Below, one piece after another: positions 36,590 through 45,447 of a stretch of DNA of 64,000 bases (within the stretch, counting starts at the first letter, position 1; every line of letters starts with the position of its first letter). The DNA comes from Rugamonas apoptosis (GTDB lineage: Bacteria; Pseudomonadota; Gammaproteobacteria; Burkholderiales; Burkholderiaceae_D). The position numbers and the translations under genes are program-made. The stretch is from contig NZ_JACEZU010000014.1 in the NCBI RefSeq assembly GCF_014042355.1, forward strand, positions 124,001 to 188,000, in the 5' to 3' direction. Under the pieces are notes generated by a model. The model saw only the letters and a list, made by a program, of their open reading frames with translations, did not search any database and was not told the origin of the DNA.

Positions 36590-37780
36590 ATGACCCACGT
36601 ACCACAGATCAAAGTCCCCGCCACCTACATCCGTGGCGGCACCAGCAAGGGCGTGTTCTTCCGCCTGCAAGACCTGCCCGCCGCGGCGCAAGTGCCGGGC
36701 GCCGCGCGCGACGCGCTGCTGCTGCGCGTGATCGGCAGCCCCGACCCCTACGGCAAGCAGATCGACGGCATGGGCGGCGCCACCTCCAGCACCAGCAAGA
36801 CCGTGATCCTGGCCAAGAGCAGCAAGCCCGATCACGACGTCGACTACCTGTTCGGCCAGGTTTCGATCGACAAGGCCTTCGTGGACTGGAGCGGCAACTG
36901 CGGCAACCTGTCGGCGGCGGTGGGCGCGTTCGCCATCAGCGGCGGCCTGGTGGACGCCAGCCGTATCCCGCAGGACGGCATGGCCACCGTGCGCGTGTGG
37001 CAGGCCAACATCGGCAAGACCATCATCGCCCACGTTCCCATCACGGGCGGCGCGGTGCAGGAGACGGGCGACTTCGAGCTCGATGGCGTGACCTTCCCGG
37101 CGGCCGAAGTGCAGCTCGAATTCATGGACCCGGCGGCCGACGAGGAGGGCGGCGGCGGTTCCATGTTCCCGACCGGGAACCTGGTGGACGACCTGGAAGT
37201 ACCCGGCGTGGGCACGCTCAAGGCCACCATGATCAACGCCGGCATCCCCACCATTTTCGTCAACGCGGAAGCGATCGGCTACACGGGTATGGAGCTGCAG
37301 GACGCCATCAACGGCGACGCCAAGGCGCTGGCCATGTTCGAAACCATCCGCGCCCACGGCGCGCTGCGCATGGGCCTGATCCAGAACCTGGACGAAGCGG
37401 CCAAGCGCCAGCACACGCCCAAGGTGGCCTTCGTGGCCGCGCCCAAGGATTACGTGTCCTCCAGCGGCAAGCAGGTGGCGGCCGGTGACGTGGACCTGCT
37501 GGTGCGCGCCCTGTCGATGGGTAAGCTGCACCATGCCATGATGGGCACGGCGGCTGTGGCGATCGGCACAGCGGCCGCCATTCCGGGCACGCTGGTGAAC
37601 CTGGCGGCTGGCGGTGGCGCCCGCAACGCGGTGCGCTTCGGCCACCCGTCGGGCACCTTGCGCGTGGGCGCGGAAGCGAGCCAGGTGAACGGTGAGTGGA
37701 GCGTGACCAAGGCCATCATGAGCCGCAGCGCGCGGGTGCTGATGGAAGGCTGGGTGCGGGTGCCGGGCGACAGCTTCTGA
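36590..37780 (+). CDS. prpF: 2-methylaconitate cis-trans isomerase PrpF
   Basis: This 396-residue PrpF-family protein (diaminopimelate-epimerase fold, two similar lobes) begins with KVPATYIRGGTSKGVFF, a highly conserved segment with the catalytic Lys. DWSGNCGNLSAAVGAFAI and a C-terminal HPSGTLRVGAE follow. It isomerises the AcnD product so that the housekeeping aconitase can form 2-methylisocitrate for PrpB. It is the last gene of the prp operon, followed by a terminator, and is separated from acnD by a terminator-like hairpin. Confidence 0.95.
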   Translation: MTHVPQIKVPATYIRGGTSKGVFFRLQDLPAAAQVPGAARDALLLRVIGSPDPYGKQIDGMGGATSSTSKTVILAKSSKPDHDVDYLFGQVSIDKAFVDWSGNCGNLSAAVGAFAISGGLVDASRIPQDGMATVRVWQANIGKTIIAHVPITGGAVQETGDFELDGVTFPAAEVQLEFMDPAADEEGGGGSMFPTGNLVDDLEVPGVGTLKATMINAGIPTIFVNAEAIGYTGMELQDAINGDAKALAMFETIRAHGALRMGLIQNLDEAAKRQHTPKVAFVAAPKDYVSSSGKQVAAGDVDLLVRALSMGKLHHAMMGTAAVAIGTAAAIPGTLVNLAAGGGARNAVRFGHPSGTLRVGAEASQVNGEWSVTKAIMSRSARVLMEGWVRVPGDSF

Positions 37781-37813
37781 CGTCCATTTTTACGTTTGCC
37801 GCACCGCACCATG

Positions 37814-37839
37814 GCGCCGCTTTTGCGGCGCTTTTTTTT
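37814..37839 (+). terminator. rho-independent terminator of the prp operon
   Basis: GCGCCGC-TTTT-GCGGCGC stem-loop followed by T8, 33 bp after the prpF stop. Confidence 0.92.
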
Positions 37840-37983
37840 CGTCCGTCGCCATCGTCGCCGGCGCTGTTCTTTTTGCGTGTCATTTTGCTCATTTGGCCGT
37901 CAGGCGTAAGCGAACGGTAAGGGAGCGGGTCTAATCTGGACTCAGCCTGAATAAAAGGCATGACAATAATGAAGGAGACTGCG

Positions 37984-38292
37984 ATGCACGACGATTTAGT
38001 ACAAAAGATAAAAGCGGACCCCAGCTACCACAAGCTGGTATCGGCCCGTTCCCGCTATGGCTGGACGCTGACCTGGATGATGATGGCCGTGTACTACGGC
38101 TTCATCCTGTTGATCGCCTTCGACAAGGAGTTGCTGGCCACCCGCATCGGTAATGGTGTGATGACCTGGGGTATGCCCATGGGTCTGTTCGTGATCGTGT
38201 TCACGGTCCTGATCACCGGTATCTACGTGCGCCGCGCCAACGGCGAGTTCGACGAACATACGGCGGCTATCCGCGCACGGGTACAACCATGA
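37984..38292 (+). CDS. DUF485 inner-membrane protein
   Basis: This 102-residue protein has the DUF485 core ([18 protein letters not shown]) and two transmembrane helices (about 26-48 and 60-85). DUF485 proteins are regularly encoded just upstream of acetate symporters and may act as accessory subunits. ATG 37984 is chosen because AAGGAG lies 6 bases upstream; an earlier ATG at 37960 is also in frame. The stop overlaps actP by 4 bp. Confidence 0.9.
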   Translation: MHDDLVQKIKADPSYHKLVSARSRYGWTLTWMMMAVYYGFILLIAFDKELLATRIGNGVMTWGMPMGLFVIVFTVLITGIYVRRANGEFDEHTAAIRARVQP

Positions 38293-39953
38293 TGAACCTG
38301 AAACGCATGCTGGCCGCGCTGGCCATGCTGGGCGTGGCCGGGGCCGCGCTGGCCGCCGGCGCCGACCTGGGCCAGGCTGAGAAGCAGCCTACCAACTGGA
38401 CCGCCATTTTGATGTTCGGCGCGTTCGTCATCTTCACGCTGTTCATCACCAAGTGGGCGGCCGCCAAGACCAAGTCGGCGGCCGATTTCTACACGGCCGG
38501 CGGCGGCATCACCGGCTTCCAGAACGGCCTGGCCATCGCGGGCGACTACATGTCGGCCGCTTCCTTCCTCGGCATTTCCGCCGCCGTGTTCCTGAACGGT
38601 TACGATGGCCTGATCTACGCCATCGGCTTCCTGGTCGGCTGGCCCGTCATCACCTTCCTGATGGCCGAGCGCCTGCGTAACCTGGGCCGCTTCACCTTCG
38701 CCGACGTGGCGGCTTACCGCTTCCAGCAAAAGCCGATCCGCATCTTCTCCGCCTCCGGCACGCTGGTGGTGGTGGCGTTCTACCTGATCGCGCAGATGGT
38801 GGGCGCGGGCCAGCTGATCAAACTGCTGTTCGGCCTGGAATACTGGATCGCCGTGGTATTGGTCGGTACGCTGATGATGGTCTATGTGCTGTTCGGCGGT
38901 ATGACGGCCACCACCTGGGTGCAGATCATCAAGGCCGTGATGCTGCTGGCCGGTGCTTCCTTCATGGCTTTCGTGGTGCTGGGGCAGTTCAATTTCAGCC
39001 CCGAGGCGCTGTTCGCCAAGGCCGTTGAAGTGCACAGCAAAAAGGACGCCATCATGGGCCCGGGCACCTTCATCAAGGACCCTGTGTCGGCCATCTCGTT
39101 CGGTATGGCGCTGATGTTCGGTACCGCCGGCCTGCCGCACATCCTGATGCGCTTCTTCACCGTGCCTAGCGCGAAGGAAGCACGCAAGTCCGTGTTCTGG
39201 GCCACCACCTGGATCGCTTACTTCTACATCCTGACCTTCATCATCGGCTTTGGCGCCATCGTGCTGGTGTCGACCAATCCCGAGTTCAAGGATGCCGCCG
39301 GCAAACTGCTGGGCGGGAACAACATGGCCGCTATCCACCTGGCCAAGGCAGTTGGCGGTAACGTGTTCCTCGGCTTTATCTCGGCCGTGGCCTTCGCCAC
39401 CATCCTGGCCGTGGTGGCCGGTCTGACCCTGTCGGGTGCTTCGGCCGTGTCGCACGACCTGTACGCCACCGTGATCAAGAAGGGCCAGGTCACCAGCTGG
39501 GAAGAACTGCGCGTCTCGCGTGCCACCACCATCGTGCTGGGCATTGTCGCCGTCGCGCTGGGCATCCTGTTCGAGAAGCAGAACATCGCCTTCATGGTGT
39601 CGCTGGCCTTCGCCATCGCCGCTTCGGCCAACTTCCCGGTGCTGTTCATGTCCGTGCTGTGGAAGGATTGCACCACCCGCGGCGCCACCATCGGCGGCTT
39701 CATGGGCCTGATCACGGCCGTCGTGCTGACGGTGCTGTCGAAATCGGTGTGGGTCGATGTGCTGGGTAACAAGGACGCCTGGTTCCCTTACGCCTCGCCC
39801 GCCATCTTCTCGATGACGGCCGGCTTCGTGGGCATCTGGCTGTTCTCCATCCTCGACAAGAGCCCACGCGCCCGCATCGACCGCGCCGGCTACGAAGCGC
39901 AGGAAATGCGTTCCGAGACGGGTATCGGCGCCGCCGCCGCCTCCGCGCACTAA
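38289..39953 (+). CDS. actP: cation/acetate symporter ActP
   Basis: This 554-residue sodium:solute symporter (SSS/SLC5 family) has a cleavable-looking N-terminal segment ([15 protein letters not shown]) and about 13 transmembrane helices. Family motifs include [30 protein letters not shown], and [17 protein letters not shown]. It takes up acetate and other short-chain monocarboxylates with a cation. Standing beside the propionate operon, propionate is a plausible second substrate (inference). It is coupled to the DUF485 gene. Confidence 0.93.
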   Translation: MMNLKRMLAALAMLGVAGAALAAGADLGQAEKQPTNWTAILMFGAFVIFTLFITKWAAAKTKSAADFYTAGGGITGFQNGLAIAGDYMSAASFLGISAAVFLNGYDGLIYAIGFLVGWPVITFLMAERLRNLGRFTFADVAAYRFQQKPIRIFSASGTLVVVAFYLIAQMVGAGQLIKLLFGLEYWIAVVLVGTLMMVYVLFGGMTATTWVQIIKAVMLLAGASFMAFVVLGQFNFSPEALFAKAVEVHSKKDAIMGPGTFIKDPVSAISFGMALMFGTAGLPHILMRFFTVPSAKEARKSVFWATTWIAYFYILTFIIGFGAIVLVSTNPEFKDAAGKLLGGNNMAAIHLAKAVGGNVFLGFISAVAFATILAVVAGLTLSGASAVSHDLYATVIKKGQVTSWEELRVSRATTIVLGIVAVALGILFEKQNIAFMVSLAFAIAASANFPVLFMSVLWKDCTTRGATIGGFMGLITAVVLTVLSKSVWVDVLGNKDAWFPYASPAIFSMTAGFVGIWLFSILDKSPRARIDRAGYEAQEMRSETGIGAAAASAH

Positions 39954-39968
39954 GCAGCCGCTCCAAAA

Positions 39969-40045
39969 AAAGGACGGAAAATCCGGGACGGACCCCAATT
40001 TTCGCATCGCGAAAATTGGGGTCCGTCCCGGATTTTCCGTCCTTT
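39969..40045. repeat. 37-bp perfect inverted repeat with 3-nt loop
   Basis: The left arm (39969-40005) and right arm (40009-40045) are exact reverse complements, separated only by ATC. Flanking A and T runs make it a possible bidirectional terminator for the convergent actP and the dehydrogenase gene. The arms include GGGGTCCGTCCCGGA-like sequence resembling dispersed palindromic elements seen in Oxalobacteraceae genomes (recollection, not checked). Confidence 0.9.
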
Positions 40046-40066
40046 GTTTTTCTTGGGGGCAGCCGC

Positions 40067-41086
40067 TTACAGCAGGTCGACGGCCTGCCTGTCCCGCATT
40101 GAGCGCGCCATGGCCAGCCCGACGCGGGTCGCCTCGGTGGCGTCGTGCAGCTTGAGCGACAGCTTGCCCTGGCCCAGCGCCGCAGCCACGAATTCCTGGG
40201 CTTCCAGCAGGAAGGCGTCGCTGAAGCGGCTGTAGAAGTCCGGCGTGCATTCGTGGCTGATGCCGTTGTGGTCGGCCATTTCCACCCGGTTCAGCTGCGC
40301 GCCGCCGCCGATGGTGAGGCGGCCCTTGGTGCCGAATACCTCGGTCAGCGTTTCGTGGCCGTGCGCCATGGTACGCGAGGCCATGAAGCTGGCCATGCTG
40401 CCGTCGGCGAATTCCAGCGTGGCCAGGCCGTTGTCGACGTCACCGAATTCGCGCAGGCCGTGGTGGATCACTGTGGTGCCGGTGGCCGTCACGCGCGCCG
40501 GTGCGGGTGAGTCCAGCAGCCAGCGCGCCAGGTCGATGTCATGCACGCTGCAATCGAGGAAGATGCCGCCGCTGCTGGCGGCGAAACGCACGAAGAAGCC
40601 GCCCGGATCGTTCAGGTCCATGGTCTGCGAGCGTACCAGGTAGGGTTTGCCGATCATGCCGGCGCGGATCTTGTAGGCGGCATCGCGGTAGCTGGCGTCG
40701 AAGCGGCGCACGAAACCTATCATCACCTGCAGGTGCGGGTGGCGGGCCGCCTCGGCCTCCACCTTGAGGCAGTCCTCCAGGTCCAGCGACAGCGGCTTTT
40801 CGCAGAACACGTGCTTGCCCGCCTGGAGCGCGGCGATGATCTGCTGCGCGTGCAGGGAGGTGGGCGTGACGAGGAACACGGCGTCCAGGCCGGGATGGGC
40901 CAGCAGTGCCGCGTACTCGGCATAGCAGTGGGCCACGCCCAGTGTCTTGCGGGCCCATTCCAGTTCCTGTTCGACGGGGCTGCAGGCGGCCACCAGCTGC
41001 GCATTGGGCACCCGGTGGGCCAGGTTCTCGGCGTGACGCTGGCCCAGCCGGCCCAGTCCGGCGATGCCTATCCTGAGTTTTTCCAT
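40067..41086 (-). CDS. Gfo/Idh/MocA oxidoreductase, probable inositol 2-dehydrogenase (second copy)
   Basis: This 339-residue protein has an N-terminal Rossmann fold (RIGIAGLGRLGQRHAENL), the FCEKPLSLD motif with the catalytic-type Lys, and a C-terminal Gfo/Idh domain with SGGIFLDCSVHDIDLARWLL. It probably oxidises myo-inositol or an isomer (scyllo- or D-chiro-inositol) to an inosose with NAD. ATG 41086 is placed five bases after a perfect AGGAGG. It follows the other dehydrogenase by 9 bp on the same strand. The two proteins are clearly different in sequence, so they likely differ in substrate or stereochemistry. Confidence 0.85.
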   Translation of the reverse strand: MEKLRIGIAGLGRLGQRHAENLAHRVPNAQLVAACSPVEQELEWARKTLGVAHCYAEYAALLAHPGLDAVFLVTPTSLHAQQIIAALQAGKHVFCEKPLSLDLEDCLKVEAEAARHPHLQVMIGFVRRFDASYRDAAYKIRAGMIGKPYLVRSQTMDLNDPGGFFVRFAASSGGIFLDCSVHDIDLARWLLDSPAPARVTATGTTVIHHGLREFGDVDNGLATLEFADGSMASFMASRTMAHGHETLTEVFGTKGRLTIGGGAQLNRVEMADHNGISHECTPDFYSRFSDAFLLEAQEFVAAALGQGKLSLKLHDATEATRVGLAMARSMRDRQAVDLL

Positions 41087-41095
41087 GACCACCTC

Positions 41096-42085
41096 CTAGA
41101 GGTTGACGACGCACTTTTCGCGCCAGGAGGTGGTGGCCGCTTCGGCCAGTTCCAGCGCTTTCAGGCCATCGTCGACGGTGGTGCGCAGTGGCGTGCCGTT
41201 GATCATGGCGTCGAAGAAGTGGGCGATTTCGTCGGCATAGGCGGCGCGGTAGCGCTCCAGGAAGAAGTGCTCCGGCTTGTCCTGGCTGACGTTGAGGGCC
41301 GTGTATGCCGTCACTTCCGTCGGCTTGTGGTTGCCCGCCTGGAGCATGCCGGCGCTGCCCAGGATCTCGAAGCGCTGATCGTAGCCGTAGGCGGCGCGCC
41401 GGCTGGCGTTGATCTGGCACAGCCGTCCGCCGCGGGTGCGGATGGTGACGACGGCGCTGTCCAGATCGCCCGCTTCGCCGATGGCCGGATCGGTCAGGCA
41501 GCTGCCGGTGGCGTACACGCTGGCCGCTTCGTCGTCCAGTATCCAGCGGCAGATGTCGAAGTCGTGGATCAGCATGTCCTTGAAGATGCCGCCCGAAACC
41601 TTGATGTAGCTGACGGGGGGAGCGCCCGGATCGCGGCTGGTCACGTTCAGCACCTCGGGCACGCCGATCTCGCCCGCCTGCAGGCGCGCCTTGACGGCGG
41701 CGAAGGTGGGATCGTAGCGGCGCTGGAAGCCGATCATGCACAGCACGCCGGCCTGGCGGACGGCGTCGGCCGCCGCGCGCGCCCGCGCCAGCGTCAGGTC
41801 GACCGGCTTTTCGCAGAAGATGGCCTTGCCGGCCGCCGCCGCGCGCACGATCAGGTCGGCGTGCGTGTCCGTGCTGGAGGCGATCAGCACCGCCCCAATG
41901 GCGGGATCGGCCAGCGCCGCCTCCACGCTGGTGACGCTGGCGCCATGCTGCTGCGCCAGGGCCTGGGCCGAATCGGCGTGCACGTCCACCACATACTTCA
42001 AGCGCACGCCGGACTGGCGCGCCAGGTTTGCTGCGTGAATCTTGCCGATGCGACCGGCGCCGAACAGTGCTGCCTCAATCATCAT
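41096..42085 (-). CDS. iolG: inositol 2-dehydrogenase
   Basis: This 329-residue Gfo/Idh/MocA enzyme has the Rossmann motif ALFGAGRIGKIHAANLA, FCEKPVDL with the catalytic Lys, and the substrate loop GGIFKDMLIHDFDICRWIL. The last is characteristic of IolG-type inositol dehydrogenases, with Asp and His for catalysis. It converts myo-inositol to scyllo-inosose (2-keto-myo-inositol), the first step of the pathway. Its start lies 11 bp inside the RpiR regulator gene, so regulator, iolG and the second dehydrogenase form one minus-strand operon. Confidence 0.9.
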   Translation of the reverse strand: MMIEAALFGAGRIGKIHAANLARQSGVRLKYVVDVHADSAQALAQQHGASVTSVEAALADPAIGAVLIASSTDTHADLIVRAAAAGKAIFCEKPVDLTLARARAAADAVRQAGVLCMIGFQRRYDPTFAAVKARLQAGEIGVPEVLNVTSRDPGAPPVSYIKVSGGIFKDMLIHDFDICRWILDDEAASVYATGSCLTDPAIGEAGDLDSAVVTIRTRGGRLCQINASRRAAYGYDQRFEILGSAGMLQAGNHKPTEVTAYTALNVSQDKPEHFFLERYRAAYADEIAHFFDAMINGTPLRTTVDDGLKALELAEAATTSWREKCVVNL

Positions 42086-42941
42086 ATCCTCCAGGGTCTT
42101 GGGTTTCTTCTATGTCCAACTCGAGTTTGTAGGCCAGTGCGATGAACAGCGCCTGGCACAGGCACAGGGTGCTGGTGAGCGAGCGGAACGCGAACGCGCT
42201 GCCTTCGGTCACGGTGAGCAGGGCGTCGGCCACGCGCGCCAGCGGCGCCAGCTTGCTGTCGGTGATCACCAGCAGCTTGGCGCGCTGGTGATGGGCCACG
42301 CGGGCGCAATACTGGGTTTCCTGTCCGTAGGGCGCGAAGCTGATGGCGATCACCACGTCGCGTTCGCGCACGCTGCGGATCTGCTGGCGGTACATGCCGC
42401 CCAGGCCATTGACCAGGTGCACGCGCTTGTTGGTGTTCTGCAGCGCGTAGGCGATGTAGGACGCCACCGGAAAAGCGCGCCGCACTCCCACCACGTAAAT
42501 GTTGTCGGCCTTCTGCAGCAAGGTCACGGCGGCCTCCAGCTGGGCGTCGTCCAGGCCTTCGGACAGTTCGCCCAGGCCGGTGCGGCTGGCGTCGATGAAT
42601 TCGCGGGTCAGCTGGCCGATATCGAGCTGGTCGTCGCGCGAGGCGATCAGCTTGCGGATGCGCTGCTGGTAATTGGGCGCCGCGTTGGCCTGCTCCGTGT
42701 AGGATTGGCGAAACACGTCCTGCATCTCGCTAAATCCGGTAAAACCGAAGCGCTGGGCAAAGCGCACGATAGCCGAGGGCTGCACGTCGCAGGCTGCGGC
42801 GATGTCGCTGATTTTCTCCAGCATCAGGCTGGCCTTGTGCTGCTCTATGTATTTGGCGATCACTTTCAACTGGCGCGACAGCGACTCATATTCGTCCGCT
42901 ATCTGCTCCATCAGATTTTCCACCGAGGCTGGTTCGGCCAT
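42075..42941 (-). CDS. MurR/RpiR family transcriptional regulator (probable iol regulator)
   Basis: This 288-residue regulator has an N-terminal HTH_6 domain (about 1-80; SLMLEKISDIAAACDVQPSAIVRFAQRFGFTGF) and a C-terminal SIS sugar-phosphate-binding domain (about 125-265; NIYVVGVRRAFPVASYIAYAL; DVVIAISFAPYG). It stands divergent from the inositol transporter operon, with AAGGAGC before the ATG. The natural ligand is likely a phosphorylated pathway intermediate such as 5-dehydro-2-deoxygluconate 6-phosphate (inferred from other inositol regulators). Candidate operators lie in the 208-bp gap between it and the binding protein gene. Confidence 0.9.
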   Translation of the reverse strand: MAEPASVENLMEQIADEYESLSRQLKVIAKYIEQHKASLMLEKISDIAAACDVQPSAIVRFAQRFGFTGFSEMQDVFRQSYTEQANAAPNYQQRIRKLIASRDDQLDIGQLTREFIDASRTGLGELSEGLDDAQLEAAVTLLQKADNIYVVGVRRAFPVASYIAYALQNTNKRVHLVNGLGGMYRQQIRSVRERDVVIAISFAPYGQETQYCARVAHHQRAKLLVITDSKLAPLARVADALLTVTEGSAFAFRSLTSTLCLCQALFIALAYKLELDIEETQDPGGYDD

Positions 42942-42986
42942 GTTGTGCTCCTTGTTCCGATGTGAGGAATTATAGAAGTCTTTCCA

Positions 42987-43005
42987 GAAATTGAAAACAA
43001 ATTTC
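42987..43005. promoter_or_regulatory. GAAATT-N7-AATTTC inverted repeat (putative RpiR operator)
   Basis: Perfect 6-bp arms in an AT-rich stretch between the divergent RpiR gene (start 42941) and the transporter gene (start 43150). More GAAATT/AAATTT half-sites follow up to 43035. Binding by the adjacent regulator is an inference. Confidence 0.55.
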
Positions 43006-43149
43006 TATTTTAAAAAAATTTGAAAAAGAAATTGCAAATGCGTTGACGATGTTCTAAGCTTGACATCAATGCGAGCCACAACGCATTGAAAGCAGCGACC
43101 TAAGGTAGTCCGAAAATCAGTCTGATAAAACGATAACGGAGACGACATC

Positions 43150-44187
43150 ATGCAAGGTTTTAAACGCAGGACGGTAGTGCAATGTGCAGCAGCGCTGGCG
43201 CTGGTGCTGGCGGCGGGCGCCAGCCAGGCGGCCGGCGAGAAATTCGTGCTGGTCAGCCACGCGCCCGACTCGGACTCGTGGTGGAACACCATCAAGAACG
43301 CGGTCAAGGATGCCGGTGACGATTTCAACGTGACGGTCGACTACCGCAATCCGCCGAACGGCGACCTGGCCGACATGGCACGCCTGATCGAACAGGCGGC
43401 GGCCCGTAACTACGACGGCGTGGTGGCCAGCATCGCCGACTACAGCGTGCTGCAAAAGCCGCTCAAGCTGGTGGTGGCGAAGAAGATCCCTCTCATCACG
43501 ATCAACTCGGGCACCTTGCAGCAAAGCGAACAACTGGGCGCCCTGATGCATGTGGGCCAGCCGGAATACGAGGCCGGGCAGGGCGCCGGCGCCAAGGCCA
43601 AGGCGGCCGGCATCAAGTCCTTCGTGTGCGTGAACCACTACGCCACCAATCCTTCCTCATTTGAACGCTGCCGCGGCTTCGCCGACGCGCTGGGCGTCGA
43701 TTACAAGGCCGCCACGCTCGACACCAACGGCATCGACCCGGGCGTCATCGAGAGCAAGGTCAGCGCCTACCTGCGCACCAACCCCGGCACCCAGGCCGTG
43801 CTGGCGCTGGGCCCCGATTCGGCCGTGCCGGCCATGCGGGCGGTCGAGAAAATGGGCCTGAAGGGCAAGCTCTGGTTCGCCACCTTCGATCTGTCGGAGG
43901 ATATCTCCAAGGGCATCAAGGATGGCAGCATCAAGTTCGCCATCGACCAGCAGCCCTACCTGCAAGGCTATCTGCCAGTGGCCGTGATGGCCATCATGAA
44001 GCAGGACAAGCTCACCGACATGGCCAAGGTCAAGGCCAAGCTGATGGCCAATCCCAAGTTCCAGGCGCGGCTGGCCGATTATGGGCTGTCGCCTTCCTAC
44101 GGCGTGCGCCACATCGGCTCCGGGCCGGGCTTTGTGACCCGCGACAATATCGCCAAGGTTGAAAAATACGCTGGCCAGTACCGCTAA
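43150..44187 (+). CDS. sugar ABC transporter substrate-binding protein (probable inositol)
   Basis: This 345-residue periplasmic protein has a signal peptide (about 1-28; VVQCAAALALVLAAGASQA). A two-lobed Peripla_BP_4 fold of the ribose/CUT2 class follows (KFVLVSHAPDSDSWWNTIKNAVKDAG; DLADMARLIEQAAARNYDGVV; TINSGTLQQ). It would capture inositol in the periplasm for the permease and ATPase encoded next. The ligand is inferred from the operon, not from residues. It starts an operon with the permease, after a gap of 69 bp containing an mRNA hairpin. Confidence 0.9.
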   Translation: MQGFKRRTVVQCAAALALVLAAGASQAAGEKFVLVSHAPDSDSWWNTIKNAVKDAGDDFNVTVDYRNPPNGDLADMARLIEQAAARNYDGVVASIADYSVLQKPLKLVVAKKIPLITINSGTLQQSEQLGALMHVGQPEYEAGQGAGAKAKAAGIKSFVCVNHYATNPSSFERCRGFADALGVDYKAATLDTNGIDPGVIESKVSAYLRTNPGTQAVLALGPDSAVPAMRAVEKMGLKGKLWFATFDLSEDISKGIKDGSIKFAIDQQPYLQGYLPVAVMAIMKQDKLTDMAKVKAKLMANPKFQARLADYGLSPSYGVRHIGSGPGFVTRDNIAKVEKYAGQYR

Positions 44188-44192
44188 ATTCA

Positions 44193-44237
44193 CCGCCGGC
44201 GGCGCGGGCTGAAGTGGTGGCCGTCGCGCGCCGGCGG
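44193..44237 (+). other. intercistronic mRNA hairpin
   Basis: CCGCCGGCG (44193-44201) pairs with CGCCGGCGG (44229-44237), with no T-run. Such hairpins between a binding-protein gene and its permease usually stabilise the upstream message, giving more binding protein than membrane subunit. Confidence 0.6.
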
Positions 44238-44256
44238 AGTCAAAAAGGAAGAAGTC

Positions 44257-45444
44257 ATGAGTGCGGTTAAATCAAGCGCGGGGCCGGTGCTGTTCGCCGG
44301 CGTATCCGCGGCAGTTCCCCCCAGTTCCCCGCCGGCCCCTCCCGGGCCGGCCGCAGGCGCCGACGAGCGCGTGCAGCAGGTCGGCGTGATCGGACGCCTG
44401 TTCAGCCGTCCCGAGTTCGCCTCCATCTCCGGCGCCGTGCTGGTGTTCGCCTTCTTCGGCCTGACGGCCGGCGGCTCCGGCATGTTCAACCTTGATGGCG
44501 TGATCAACTGGTCGCAGGTGGCCGCCTATCTGGGCGTGATCGCCATCGGCGCCTGCCTGCTGATGATCGCCGGCGAGTTCGACCTGTCGATCGGCTCCAT
44601 GATCGGCTTCGCCGGCATGATGATCGCCATCCCGTCCGTCTATTTCCACTGGCCGCTATGGGTGGCCATCTGCTTCGCCTTCGCCGGTTCCATGGCGCTG
44701 GGCTGGCTCAATGGCTACCTGGTGATCAAGACCCGGCTGCCGTCGTTCATCGTCACGCTGGCCTTCCTGTTCATCCTGCGCGGGTTGACGCTGGCGCTGT
44801 CGATCATGTTTGCCAACCGGACCATCGTCAGCGGCGTGGGCGAGCTGGCTGCGCACGACTGGCTGGCCGGCTTGCTGTTCCAGGGCGACGTGGGCGTGGG
44901 CCTGTTCCGCTGGATGGCCAGGGCCGGCTGGATCGCCGTGCTCGATGGCGGCGAGCCGCTGGTCAAGGGCATTCCCAAGGTGATCGTGTGGTGGGCGGTG
45001 CTGGCGCTGGGCGGCGGTTTCGTGCTGTCCCGCACCCGTTACGGCAACTGGATCTTCGCCGTCGGCGGCGACGCCAACGCGGCCAAGAACGTGGGCGTGC
45101 CGGTTCGGCTGGTGAAAACGTCACTGTTCGTGTTCACCGCGTTCTGCGCCTGCCTGTTCGCCGTGCTGCAAGTGTGCGATGTGGGTTCGGCGGCGGCCGA
45201 CCGCGGCATGCAGAAGGAGTTCGAGGCCATCATCGCGGCCGTCATCGGCGGTTCGCTGCTGACGGGCGGCTACGGCTCGGTGGTGGGAGCCTGCTTCGGC
45301 GCGCTGATCTTCGGCGTGGTCCAGATCGGCATCACCTATACCAACATCAATTCGGACTGGTTCCGCGTATTCCTCGGCGTGATGCTGCTGATCGCGGTGC
45401 TGTTCAACCGCTACGTGCGTAGCCGCGTGACGGAAGCGAGGTAA
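44257..45444 (+). CDS. sugar ABC transporter permease (CUT2 family)
   Basis: This 395-residue protein has a 40-residue Pro/Ala-rich N-terminal extension (residues 15-40), then about 9-10 transmembrane helices of the BPD_transp_2 type. Recognisable motifs: ACLLMIAGEFDLSIGSMIGFA, TRLPSFIVTLAFLFILRG, and AVIGGSLLTGGYGSVVGA. This is the RbsC/FrcC/XylH class that homodimerises in the membrane. It acts with the binding protein upstream and the ATPase 3 bp downstream. Confidence 0.92.
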   Translation: MSAVKSSAGPVLFAGVSAAVPPSSPPAPPGPAAGADERVQQVGVIGRLFSRPEFASISGAVLVFAFFGLTAGGSGMFNLDGVINWSQVAAYLGVIAIGACLLMIAGEFDLSIGSMIGFAGMMIAIPSVYFHWPLWVAICFAFAGSMALGWLNGYLVIKTRLPSFIVTLAFLFILRGLTLALSIMFANRTIVSGVGELAAHDWLAGLLFQGDVGVGLFRWMARAGWIAVLDGGEPLVKGIPKVIVWWAVLALGGGFVLSRTRYGNWIFAVGGDANAAKNVGVPVRLVKTSLFVFTAFCACLFAVLQVCDVGSAAADRGMQKEFEAIIAAVIGGSLLTGGYGSVVGACFGALIFGVVQIGITYTNINSDWFRVFLGVMLLIAVLFNRYVRSRVTEAR

Positions 45445-45447
45445 GTC

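Noticed and set aside
33839-37645. Long open frame (1268 codons) on the minus strand across acnD and prpF
   Set aside because: It is antisense to two well-supported enzymes, His/Arg/Gly-rich and without domains; a typical GC-rich third-position shadow.
43043-43090. TTGACG/TTGACA as the transporter promoter
   Set aside because: Good -35-like hexamers exist but no acceptable -10 at 16-18 bp, so no promoter is called.
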